From the NCBI GenBank assembly GCA_004352715.1, contig SCFE01000099.1, positions 744,350 to 808,349 on the forward strand: a DNA stretch of 64,000 bases, read 5' to 3'. Below are positions 1 through 23,037 of this stretch, in pieces; within the stretch, counting starts at the first letter, position 1, and every line of letters starts with the position of its first letter. Source of the DNA: Hofstenia miamia (lineage: Eukaryota > Xenacoelomorpha > Acoela). The notes below the pieces were generated by a model. The model saw only the letters and a program-made list of their open reading frames with translations. It had not been told where the DNA came from and searched no databases. The position numbers and the translations under genes were made by a program.

Positions 1-1880
1 TATTATACTGATACTAAAAGAAAAAGAAAGCCGTGCCAATAATTTTGAACAAGCGTTTTTTACAATTTTGTTTTGTAGTTTCTTTGTTATTTATTTTTTC
101 TGAAATCCGATTGCTGCATCAGAAAGGGCAGTTTGAAATACATAATATACATTGTGGTTTTCTTTTATTTAACCTTTTTTTAGGATTTATAAGACAAAAT
201 TAGAGTTTTGTTAGACCGTGCCAATAAATATGAGCATAAGTGTACAGGAGATTCTAAACTTCCTATCTAATTCCTCTAAAGTTTCTCTAGAAATTTTCAA
301 GTATTAAGGAAAATTCCTATTACATAAGAATGCCTTAGTAATCCTAATCGTTCCATCCAATTTTCATTACTGAAATACCGGTGTGATGCCTGGATAAATT
401 AATGTCTTTCACTTCATACACTTTGTTCCACTTCTATATATAATCCGTTCTGTCTGTGATCTGGTTAGCAAACAGCAAGTTCTAAACAAGAATGCTTGGA
501 CAAACAACATCATTGCACCAGTAATGTTGAAAGTGTATTGAACAGTTAGTTGAATCTAACATATTTTGTCTTTAATGTTACGCCAACGGTTTTGTGCACA
601 TTCTGCTAAAATGTTAGATTTGGACATATCTATGGGTAAGTGTGCTCTCTGTTATGGTGAAAATTATTCGTGTGCTTGAAGTATACAAAATAAGGAGTTT
701 TTTTCGTGGAAAATACTATTTTTACAAAAACTTTCAATCCCACACTTACTGATCAGATAATAGTGGTCTGAAGTCCATGGCAACAAAAATACACCTCAAC
801 TACTTTGTGGTCTATCAACAGATCGCTCAAGTCCCGTCCAGACGCCCTGTGTGCAAAGTCCGAAATCGTAGCAACGGTCGGCTTCGCGCACAAACACGTG
901 AATTAAAAATGAAAATGAAAGTGGAGACAATTCTCTATCCAGTGGTGCTTTCAGATTTGAGATACGCCTATTATTTAGTATAAGCGCTTAAAAAAAATTT
1001 ATAAAAATTTTTTTAATTTTTTTCAAGAAATGCGTACAGTTGGTTTCCTTGTACCCTCAATTCCTTATCTCAATAGGCTCAGAGTTAGGCAGTATCACTA
1101 TAACACATTTGTATTTCGAGTGAATTTATTTTTAGCAATAATACGTAATTTATTTCAGGTTAAAAATTAACTTTTCAAAAATAGAAGCCTTGTATTAGAT
1201 GTTAATGTCTGGTTTATTGCAGTTTCTGATTTTCATCAATAAACTGAAAAATGGACTTGAGCGAATTTATTTAAATAATGCTTTGAGTGTAAATTACAAC
1301 TGCCAACACAGATTAATATGAAACAGACCTTCGCCTACATATGAAAGTACGAAGACAATCATAACAATGAACAATTGAAGCAGTTTCTGAACAAAACTTA
1401 CTTCAAATGTAGAGCAATAGGCTCTTTAAGTACACCTGAAAACAGTTCATGCGCTTGACAATCTGCTATTACATCAATAAATATCTCTTGCTTGATATAG
1501 TAATAACTTATGCAAAAACAATCATTTATGGTAATAGGAAACGAAAAGGTAAGCGATTTGATTACAGTTAATGTCTGACAGTATCCAATAGGTGTTGGAC
1601 ATTCCGACTTTCCAAAACCAAAGAGATTATGACTGCAAACAATAGTGAAATGCAGGCTTGCATATTACAAGAAATTTACAGAAGATCATAGAAAAGGGGC
1701 ACTTTATAATTTTTTGTTAGATTAACCTTAACCAGTCTGGGATTTATAACATCCAAAAATTGAACTGTTTTAATTTGTAAATATTTTTCTTGTAGATTGA
1801 GATTTTTCTATTTTTCAGAGAAAAATTAAGAAAAGCCTATTAGAATTTTTTTGAAGTACTATTGGATCGTATTTCAGTAC
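1..1880. other. AT-rich intergenic DNA, no gene seen
   Basis: I see no coding exon here. A short motif, CCGTGCCAATAA, occurs in the same orientation at 31-42 and 216-227. It resembles the ends of some Tc1-like elements, so this may be transposon debris. The longest open frame (777-983) has no recognisable domain and no splice context. Confidence 0.4.
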
Positions 1881-1899
1881 AAGATAGAACAAGATAGTT

Positions 1900-2520
1900 G
1901 CGCTTTACTTCGCTACTAATTCTGTGGTTCTCGCTTTTCGAGGAAAGTGCACTGACAGACAATGTCCTGGTGTAAGCACTATCAGACGTCTCATGGATAA
2001 ATAAGGCCTGGAAGTGTCAAGGTTAACAAAGGCCATAGTGGCAAAGTACGGATTGTTGGCCCTTTCTGTTTTGAAGACAATTACGGGAATCATCTGACTG
2101 TGAATTCTGAATGTTAAATTGAAATCTTACTAAAAGTTTATTCCAGCGATCAAAAGTAAGAAGAACATTAATATTGTAATATTATCTTCCAAAAAGATAG
2201 CGTCTGGCCTCAATGCTCTCAAAACAGTTGATTATTTGAAGCAGACTTCTTTCACGCAGTACAAACAATTCATGGCTACCGTACCTTACAAGACTTGAAC
2301 CCAGCTAATCATTTTCTTTTTTATTTAAAATATTTGAAAAAAAGTCTACAGATCATTTAAGATCAAAAGAAGTACAAGGACAACATTAGAAGAGAAATCA
2401 TAACTATTCCTGCAGTTGCTGACAGCAGTATTGACCAACTTCAATATTAATCTTGCAGAGCTGTTATTCAGCATAGATCGAATACATCATTCACTATTGT
2501 CTGCATGAACTTTAAGAATG
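1900..2520 (+). mobile_element. Decayed mariner-like transposase relic
   Basis: Conceptual translation of the plus strand gives two patches of mariner-type transposase interrupted by stops. Around 1960-2000 there is a helix-turn-helix-like stretch containing STIRRLMDK. Around 2280-2440 there is a stretch containing DLNPANHFLF, followed by KDNIRREI and IPA. In the mariner superfamily the last catalytic Asp sits in a DLxPxDFFLW context and is followed by a similar DNIRxEI helix; here that Asp is replaced by Asn. No clean terminal repeats were found. This is inferred from motif similarity only; the element is not functional. Confidence 0.45.
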
Positions 2521-3511
2521 CGCCGATTTGATTAAATTTTTTATAAACATACTATATTTCATTGCACTTTAACAATATGATGAACAAATCAAGCTGTAAA
2601 ATTTAAAATTCAATACCATTTATTAAAGAACTAAATCAGTTCATTTTTTGGGCCACCGAGTATATCACAAAAAATTAATAAAGATATGCACAATCTGAAA
2701 GCACCAAAAGATAGAGGAGTGTCTCTTATTTTTGTTTTTAAACAGTGACATGGCACTGCACCTTTATAGCGTGCTTTCGGTCATGATACTTCTGACTTTA
2801 AGCACGGCATGTCTGAATAGGGTTGGAAGGTCTATCCACATATCAATACCTTATGAGCTTTAAACCTTATATCTACCTAAAGATTAGATTTGGCCTGAAT
2901 TCAAATATTAAAAATCAGATTTCGTAATGAACATCGGTTATTCAAGCACGTTGTCCGAAACATGTGTCCATGCCGCACGATTTACAAATTTCCCAAAAGG
3001 CATGGAGAAGATTATATATACGTGGAAAAACGGTTTGGTCATTTAAATGACCACCAGACTATTTAAGGTTAATGAAAATGTTATTTATATAATATTGTAG
3101 GGAAAAAATGTAAGCCCACCTGATTGTCTCATTTCTTGACATAATAGATCTTGAAACAACTATTACAAATAGTCTAATTTTCACATGACAAAAAGCAGCC
3201 AAACTATAACACAAATATATTCTGACCATTTTTTGCACGGTGATCACATTATGATATAGATTTCAATCTGCCTACTATATGAAAGTATTGTGCATATGTA
3301 CCCTTTACTATAAAACTGCATCAGCAATATACAGTGCTAAAATTTAAAGCGCGATAAGGCCTTCGTAACAACAGCAGATTTCTCGAAAATAAACAAAGCA
3401 GTTTTTACTTGCATGGTAAGAATATAAATAGTATGCTATTAAAAAAATATTAATTAAATTATTTAATAATTTAAACTAATTTCAAAAAGTATATTACAAA
3501 CTACAAAATAA
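2521..3511. other. AT-rich spacer downstream of DHX8
   Basis: This stretch contains the 3' flank of the minus-strand DHX8 gene (stop codon at 3512-3514) and otherwise AT-rich sequence. No exon or complete repeat element was recognised. The DHX8 3' UTR should lie in the 3' half of this interval, but I could not choose a polyadenylation signal among many A/T runs. Confidence 0.4.
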
Positions 3512-13641
<10,130 letters not shown>

Positions 13642-13952
13642 TTTACGTCATTTCTTAAACAAAACATTTTTTTAAAACATGAGCGTGAAATACACATGGA
13701 AGATATAAACAATGAGTTCAACCACTCATTACATTTATTAAATCAAGAATTAAAGTATAGTTGAGATGATAAAAGACAATGAAATACAAGAAAAGTTCTT
13801 TTGCTGATAGCGCTGTGATATATGCAAAACTAGGAATAGAACAAACCTGTTTGCTCCAATGATCATAGAAAAAACAAATTGACAATGAATTTAATTCAAG
13901 TACAAAGTAATAAAAATAAAAAATTTGTACAAAAACAAAATTATTTGAGGAT
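13642..13952 (-). promoter_or_regulatory. Short DHX8/TUBGCP3 intergenic spacer with CRE-like site
   Basis: Only about 311 bp separate the TUBGCP3 stop codon from the DHX8 start codon, so this interval should hold the TUBGCP3 3' end and the DHX8 promoter. Reading toward DHX8, the sequence TGACGTAA, a variant of the cyclic-AMP response element, sits a few bases before the ATG. That is unusually close to the start codon and may be coincidental. No TATA box stands out. Co-transcription of the two genes cannot be excluded. Confidence 0.3.
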
Positions 13953-16900
13953 TTACATAAAGGCATTACTGATCCTGAGCTCGGGCGCAAGGCCTCGATA
14001 ATACTCATTAAAGTCTAAACGGAAACTAAGAGAGCAGAGGCTAACATCATTCTGCGCTCTTAATTTTTTTAGGAATTCTATAACTAAATCTTGATATGTT
14101 GTGTTGATGATGCGAAACTCTGCCCGCATCTTAGGAATGGTCTCTTTTTTGAAGATCATACTTTTGGCCTCTCTTGCCATCTAAACAAGGCATTTTTAAT
14201 AATCACTAGACTGCAAATTTATGGAAAATAAAGGGTTCTATATGAAGGTTGGAAAAAATATGAAAATATCTGTCAATGAAAGTAGGCCAAGTCTATAGAC
14301 GAATTTTCAAAGAACCTAAGCAATTGTCAAAATGCACATAGATTTAGAACAGATTTTTTTGAAGGGCTCTCTTCCCAAGAATACATTATGGGATTCATGT
14401 ATTTTTCAAAATTCCAGTAATGATCATGTGAATTACGTGAATAATAAAATAACCCCTCCCCAAAAATAAGTTATCTAGAGATATAGAAAAATAGTTTATC
14501 TAAAGAGACTTCTTTTTATTGAATTTACTGTAAAAACGTGTGTTGATTACCTACCCCAAATATTTTATGTTAACATATGACTGCAGGACAGTTAACATTT
14601 TTAGTGCATATTTAGTGCAATATTGGTTAAGAGGTTAAATAGTGCAACAGCTACAAATTTCGATGGTTGCAATAGAAATAAATGAAAGAACTATTTTCTG
14701 ATATTTCCAAAGCCATACATGACTGACTTCACCTGACACGACATTACATCAATTTCTTTTTCTCTTCCATAATCGAAAAAAATTTCAACATTTACGAGGT
14801 CTTAGACAATGAGATAAAAGATTTTGTAAATATTTGTCCAAACTACAATTTTTCATTACACGAAATATTTCTTGCTACGAAATATTTATGTCGCGCGATA
14901 GCGTATGAAAATTGATTTTGTGTGATATCTCAATACATGGCATAAAAAATATTTTTAGCAATTTCTTTAAATTGGTCTGCATTTTTATGCCCGCACGAAA
15001 TCTTCTTACATCATGAAGCAATGCGGATTGTAGTGCTGCCTTTCTTTAAAGGAAATGTTTCTTAGATTTTGAGGCAATTTGCATCTTATCACAAATATAT
15101 TTTCTTGAGAATGCATATAAAAAAGTATATTTAGCGATTTCTCTAAATTGGTATGATTTCGTGGCGGCAAAAAAATGCAGACCAATTTAGAGAAATCGCT
15201 AAAAATACTTTTATCTATGACTTCTCAAGAAAATATATGGACGAATAAAATGCAAATTGCCCCAAAATCTAGCAAACATTTCCTTTAAGGAAAGGCAGCA
15301 CTACAATTCGCATTGCTTCACGATGCAGAAAGAATTTGTGACGGTATAAAAATGCAGGCTAATTTAGAGCAATTGCTAAAAATATTTTTTATGCCATGTA
15401 TTAAGATAGCACTCGAATTCAATTTTCGTACGCCATCGCGCGACAGAAATATTTCGTAACAAGAAATATATATGTATATTTGCATGCATATACTATACGA
15501 ATGATACTTCGCCACTTGAAAGCAATAAAAAATAGAAATATATTTCATCATGAAAGTTTGCTTCGTTGAATGGCTATCAAATATGACCTGTTCAATTTGG
15601 AACTTAGCAGCTTGGCAGTGAAAATGTAGATTACAATTAGAAAATTTGCATACAGAGGCCAGCAAAATTTATAGAGATTGGAACACGAAAACAAGGTTTA
15701 CAATAACCGCATAATAATTTGAGATATTATTCAAGTGTGTAGCAAAAATTTAAAAATACCCGTGCAGGATCATCGCTTGTGACACCCCATGTACCGGCGC
15801 GAGTGTTAGCTTCGATCACAGCGTCAGATTCTCTTCTTCGCTGTAATTCATCAAGAGCAGCAGCATAAAAAAAAGACTGCACCTCTTCATAACTAAAAAG
15901 CACGAATAAAAAATCATTTTGAGAGGTTACCATTTTTAAAATTGCGGAGAAATTGAAAAAATGAATAATCATCATACACTCAGTATGGTAAAACTAACCG
16001 AACAATGCAATCAAAAATGCCTCTTAACTTTGTGAGAACCACTTTAGATGACTTGTCTAAAAGAGCTCTGGAAAGCAGAGTGTCTAAGAAGGCTTGATGA
16101 GCTGCTATGACATGATCTAAATCGGTTGCAAGTTTCATTTTATCAGACAGATCATCCCAAGCACACTCCATGACCTAAAGTTAAGGCCTGAAACAAATAA
16201 AACGAAAGATTAAAAATTTGAGAATATGATGCAGGAAAAAATGTCAAGTACAATCATGCAAAAATGTCATTTGTATCGCTTCTGAATTTCAGTGGTGTTA
16301 AAACTATGATGTAAATTACTAATCACGCAAAAGTTTTTAGATTACGTATACACAACTTAAGTTTTTCTGACTACGCAAAATCAATAAGGCATATAAACAT
16401 CAACAAACAACGCTTTCAATATTCAAAATTTTCAAACTTAATGATATAGGATAACAAAACAGTTAATATATTCAAAAAATTTCAATCTTCTATATTTTAT
16501 GTAATTGGAAATTTGTAATTTTGCATAGATTTAAGGCAAAATAATAACTCTAAATCACAAATTTAAAAAGAAATACCATAGACGAATTTTAAAACAATTG
16601 TGTAAACTTTAAGGAATTGGAAATTCAAATTCAAATTTAAAAGGTATTTACTTCGAAGGCTAAGTAATACTGCATTTGATGAGCGAAATTTATCATTTTC
16701 TCCCTGAGAAGGCTGCAAGTGTGAATGATTTCGAAGGCTTCAGGAATACCATTGGCTCCCATCAATAATCGGTTGCAACTTGTTTGATGCTGCCAAATTC
16801 CGCTGAGAATGAATTCTATTCTTTTGGCCCTCCAAAGAAAGTTGAACATTTGAAGATAGAGTCTTATTGATTCACTTGTAAAAACAGCGCAGATAGGGCC

Positions 16901-19900
16901 TAATCAAGAAACATAAACACCTCACAAACATTGAACTTGACAATATATGTAGCAATAACATATGAATTTATATACCAGCAACATGATATTGTAAACTAAA
17001 TACATCCCAACCCAAATCCCCAGGTGATGTCTCCAGAACGCGAACATCCAATCTTTCCAGAACTTTTGGATCGTCATATTGAGCGTTCGTAGATCGAATT
17101 GCAGTTTCCAGATTTGCAGTAAGATTATGTCGGTAAAGATCTTTTGCTGAAAGTGATAACTGCTTTTCCATCACATCCATAAGGTGGCGGATGAAATCGC
17201 CCTAAACCAAAAAGAGTAGCATAAACATGGGATGGTTTAAAAAATTACTTGGCCTAAGAGCAAATATCTTCTCAGTGCAGCTAAATGCAGTAGAAAATGG
17301 TATTCATCGTACAGAACACGTAGCATTCGACGACTGTTTGTGTACAAAGTGCCACGTATGACAGCATTGATGTGTAAAAGAAAGTTGGAATTCAGCAATT
17401 CATTGCACTTCTCGGCGTTTTTAAAATCCTCATCTCTAAAAAATACAATTTAATTTTGCAAAATAAATAAATATAGCAAAAATTAAAAAGCCTCACAAAA
17501 TAACTTAATATTTTCAGTAGTTAGAAAGCTTTAATTGGCGCATCAAATTTACATAGTAAAATATGCATTATTTTCATATTAAAAATGAACTAGCAGTACT
17601 TACTCTGTTACTGGCTCATTGTTTTTGCAAAGAACCCGGAGAAACAACACCGATTTACCAGCCATAAGAATGTCTTCTGCTTGCTTTTNNNNNNNNNNNN
17701 NNNNNNNNNNNNNNNNNNNNNNNNNNNNNNNNNNNNNNNNNNNNNNNNNNNNNNNNNNNNNNNNNNNNNNNNNNNNNNNNNNNNNNNNNNNNNNNNNNNN
17801 NNNNNNNNNNNNNNNNNNNNNNNNNNNNNNNNNNNCAGCCATAAGAATGTCTTCTGCTTGCTTTTCCGTAATCAATCCTCTAGGAATCATAGTTCTGCGC
17901 AGCAATGCTGATTCCTGCCAATACCTCTCAAGTCTTACCCCACCCGGCAGAGAAACGAAAAATTCACCATCAGTATCACCGTGGAGTCTCCCCTAAAGAT
18001 AAATAAAAGGCATGCCGTATTCCGTAACTAAAATTAGTTCGAAAAGTTGAGACAAATTATATTAAGAATCAATCCTATAAATACTGTGGCAACATGATTT
18101 GTTATTGAATTTAATAATTTAAAATGCAGTTACTGTCCATACTCTGAAACATGAACATATTCAAATGAGAGCTTTGATTGATGAGGAAATGTGTTTTCAG
18201 AGATAATACCTGATTTTGAAATTTACATAGTTTTTATTCGAATGGTTCTCACTTTTCCGCACATCAAACTATTTCCGTGTTATCGATAGCATAGGAACTT
18301 ATAAAGTACATTGCAATGTTATATGTGCTGGCCTTCCAAAACTAATAGAAATTCTGTAAAAACAATTCCCTACCCAAACATCTGCCCACTGCTGCTTACA
18401 ATACAGCATGACAGTGCAAAGTAGCAAATTTACGGAATTTACTGCAACAATAAATTGCGGGCAAATATTTCGATGCAGTGAATTGTTTTTCCTGTGCCTA
18501 CTATCTTTTTGCTTTGTCTTAAAGTGTGATATAAAACTACTTTGTAGAAAAAGTTTAATACGTTTAATATATTGCATTGTTGACACTCACATTTAATGTT
18601 TTGAAAAAAATGCTCATAAGTTTATTTGTTGCTCTACGAAGGTAAATTTTAATTCTGTTAAAATTATAAAAATCAATCCCTAGTTAATTTTGGAAGTTCT
18701 GGATTACTTTGTAATCTTTAAATTTGTATTTTTTGCCTTATAATACAATGTTTACTGCCATATTTATAATATTACGTTCGAAAAAGACTTTTATTTATAA
18801 AGCCATGTGCTTATTATTTTATGGTAACATTACATCATTGGCCTCTACAAGCATTTCTGTATTTGCTCGTTGCATGGGCTGTATACAGTAAGGCTATGGG
18901 TAGGGCTAAGACTGATTGAGAAAAAATTTTTATAAGCTCTTGGTGAAGAGTTGTCTAACATTAAAAATTCTTTTTTGCAAAGCAATCGATCAATAACAGT
19001 ATATTTGATAACGAATTTGCAGGTCAATTTTTTCAATCATGGTGATAAGAAATGCAATCTATAATTAATTACATTACTGCCAAATTTCCTGCGTATACAA
19101 AGAAAAAGTTGCCTTTCTAATAAAGAGAAAAGTCTGATTAAGAACATAGACATTTTTGATGCTACCATTGGAATCAACACATTGAATCTCCTTAACCGAA
19201 ACTGCAAAATTTCGATTCAATTCATTACTGATCACGTGCTTTCGGTCACTCTGAAATTATGCATCGACTTCTTGACCATTAGAATGACCAGAAAATTTCA
19301 AATATCCACAATTGCAGTACAGGCTGTGACAGAGATGCATATGAGGACGAATTCGTCCGCTTATTCAAATACACTTTTTTACAATATCTAGTCACGTTTA
19401 TTCATGTTGTGTGCGTAATAATATAATTTCAAGCGTTTTTTCCCAAAATTTTAGCAACTTTTGACGGAGGAAACATTTTGTTTGGCAAATCTTTTGAATT
19501 GTTTATATAACCAATACGTGTTGTCTTATGAAGACAATTTTCTTTGTTTTCTTTCGCCAAAATGGATGAGTTCACAAGTAAGTGAAGCTATTATAAATTC
19601 ATTACTTATTTTATAGTAACTATTTTATATAAAAAATACAACTTAACAACTTTATATTATTATTTCATATTATAACAAGGATGAAGACAATGATTTAGAA
19701 GATGGTATCACAATAACATGCAGTGAAAATGGTAATTTTTAGTAACTTATTACGTTTGTATTGTAATTTATATTAGAATTTTGAAGGAAGTTCCAATGGA
19801 AAGAGCGGAGTTTGATAAAACAAGAGATCCAAATGAATCGGTTGTTTTTGATGCAAATGATCCTGACACTACTACTATTGAAGTTAATTCTCCCTCTCAC

Positions 19901-22900
19901 CCGACAAAAAGAATGGAAGAAGTGTTCTTCATCAGATACTACTAATATTTCCGAGTTTTTTCAGGAGGAATTTGGTCTAAAATGACTTAATTTGTTATTT
20001 TTACTATTGTTAAAAATGAAAAAGTGCAAAAAAATTTTTTAAGACGCATGAAAAATTAATTTTTGCAATGGAGGTTTAAGGATAATGGACAATATCACTG
20101 TAAATATGGGAGTATGTCGCTTGCGTTTTCCATTGAATGCGCCAATGAAAACAGCCACAGGTATGGTTATCTGTTATTTAAAAAGACTATATTCTTTGTA
20201 TCAAAGTAATTTACTTATATGTATTTACATTGTTGCAAATCACGTCAGAGTTCAATTTCATAATTTGTAAGATTTTTTAAGAAACATGCTGAAGATGGAT
20301 TTTTTGCGACCATGAAAATTATTCTAAATTTGTAAGGAGTTTCACAAGTTTTGAATGGTTCGATCAAACATCACATCTCTGTTTGCAGAAAATCGTTCTT
20401 GTTTTATTGTATTTGACGAAATATATGTATAACCCAAACTTCACTTTGACGATGGGCGTTTGCTTGCGAAAGATTGTCCTATCCTATTGACTAACTGTTC
20501 TTTACTTCATTTTAAAATTGGTCTTTAGAGCATTGAATATAATCGTAAAGATTTTTCCACTCAGTCGTTTGGATAGCACTTTGTTAAGAGATATTATTAC
20601 TTCACTAACTACAGAAATCACTGAATATGGTAGATAATCTAACAATGTGTCTTGGTTGGGGCTTCATTCTATTACCGATACAAATTCTTCCCTCTTTCTC
20701 CTAACTAATGTTGTAAATTTAATCAAATCAATAACGAATAATTGGCTGAACGAAAAAAATAGAACATTAGAATTTTTGGAAGTATTTTCTGATGCTGAAA
20801 TGATTTTCATCTGTACAGCAACGTGGAGAGACCTTGCAAAAGTGCATCGTGAGGCTGGCAGTTTCATTAAGAAATCGCTTCTAATGCTTTCCAGCATATC
20901 ATCAAAGTATATCAAAAACAGTTAATGAAATTAGTACTTGGTTTGAAATTCTGAAAGTTCAATCTCGCCTCTATTCAAGTAAATGTCGAGATAACATTCA
21001 AACGCCGATGAATTTCAGTTGAAGAGATGAAGTTTATTATTTAGCAAAAATTTTCAAAACTTCGATTTCATGAGACAAGTGTCTAAATGTTATAGATGCA
21101 AAGCACTCGCAAAGAATAACTCCACGGCATTATCAAGAAGCACAAGAGGAATGTGTGAACTAGCTCGTCATTTGCCGACCACAGATTTACCGTATAGACA
21201 CTCATGTTTTGTTTAATCAATTCCAATCAGATTGCATTCAAGAGTGGTTTACTTCGAAATAATTTTGGAAAATTTTAGTACATTATAACATTGTTAGTAT
21301 ATTCGATTTAAATTTCTTTGGAGTTTATGAACTTAGAAATCATTGTAAATTAAATATATGCTGACAAAATTTATTTTGAATAATAATATTAACAGGATAG
21401 AATACTTTAAATATCAAAACAGAAGGCTTTTATTCATTGAAGCTTTATCAACAAGGACAAATATTGCAAAATATATTTAATTCTAACCTCAAACATCCAA
21501 TGAAGCAGCATTTTAACAAATGGCACCAAACTTGATAGAAATAAGGGTGTAGAAACAGAACGCCATATGTGATTGCCATGATGAGTGAATGTCAAAAGAC
21601 TAGCCAGGAGCTGCCCTCCTTCTTGCGTTTTTACACTGTCACAAATAGCAGCTAAAAGCGTAAACCTTTGAAGAGGTTCGAGTGTCCAAAGTCGGAGTCT
21701 AGCCCACGTTAAGGAATTGGTCTAAAAACACACATTTAACTCTTAATGAAGTAAAATTTAACGCTTGCAGACACACAAGCTTTTATGAGCAACATTAGTA
21801 CACAAAATGTTTGACGAATGCTTGAGAATACATCACCTCGTCAAAAAAATAAAAATGAAAATAATTTAGATAGTTTCAGTGAAACACGCTAATTATCAAT
21901 TAAAACTGGTAAAAAAAGCATTGAATTGTTCCCTTATCTATCCCATCGGAATATTCCTTGCAAACAATCAAGAGGGACTGCTGAAGATATTAATTTTCTC
22001 TAAATATTTAAATGTAATCCATATTATTCAAATCACTTTGATATGAACATAAATGATATTTCTTATATTTAATACAACTATTACAAATCATATTATTTTT
22101 AATATATTTTCATCTGGATCTCTTCAAGACTCTTATTCTTTATAGCGTTCCTTTTATTCTAAATCTGACCTCCCCAGCTTGAAATGGAACCATCTTTCTG
22201 TTCACTCGGATCTGGAGAAAACTGATCTCTTCCATGCCTATTTCGCCTCGAACTTCTCTGATCCTCTCTCTCTCTCTCTCTGCCATGGTCCGCCTGCCAT
22301 CTCCCTGGCGATTCGCCTGTGACATCGTCTTCATCGCCCATGATATTTCCATCATATTTATGTCCTGCAAGTTGTCTGATCCTGATGGCGTCCCATCCTT
22401 TGTAAGTCACGAAACTTCCTCAACTCTTTCCATTCATTTAAAGCATCTCTTCTCCTACATTTGCTCCTCTAAGCGTTTTCGCCTTGCTGGAAAACATCTT
22501 GGATCTCCCCACTGTTAAAATCCAATCAGCTTCCCTCCTCTCAAATCACTTCTTATCGTCCAATAGCTATTCTTTCTCGGCTGTCAATCATCTTTGAGCG
22601 CCTTGTCTTTCGTTACCTGTTCTCTAAAATTCGTCACCTCATCTCCTCTTCTCAACATGGTAACCTTCCGGGTCGTTCTACATCACAAACTTGCTCACTT
22701 TGACTGAAAACTGCTATTTCTACTCTGATCGTAATGATACTGGTAGCATTATCTTTATTGACATTTCTAAAGCTTTTGATCGGCTCCCTCATTCTATCCT
22801 TCTTGACAAATTATGTTTATTTGGCTTTGATGCTGATTTCATCGAACTCTTTCAGTCTTACCTGTCCAATCGTCGTCAGTGTGTCAAAATCAACTCGTCT

Positions 22901-22991
22901 ATTTCTTCCCCTGCTCTTGTCTCTAGTGGTGCTCCTCAAGGTTCCGTGTTTGCTGTTCTCTTCTTCCTTGTTGCTATCAACGACCTCCCTN

Positions 22992-23037
<46 letters not shown>

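Noticed and set aside
777-983. 68-codon open frame on the plus strand
   Set aside because: No known motif, no splice signals and no neighbouring exon; consistent with chance.
20664-20915. 83-codon minus-strand frame in the TUBGCP3 intron
   Set aside because: It is the complement of the P-like transposase relic and has no motif of its own.
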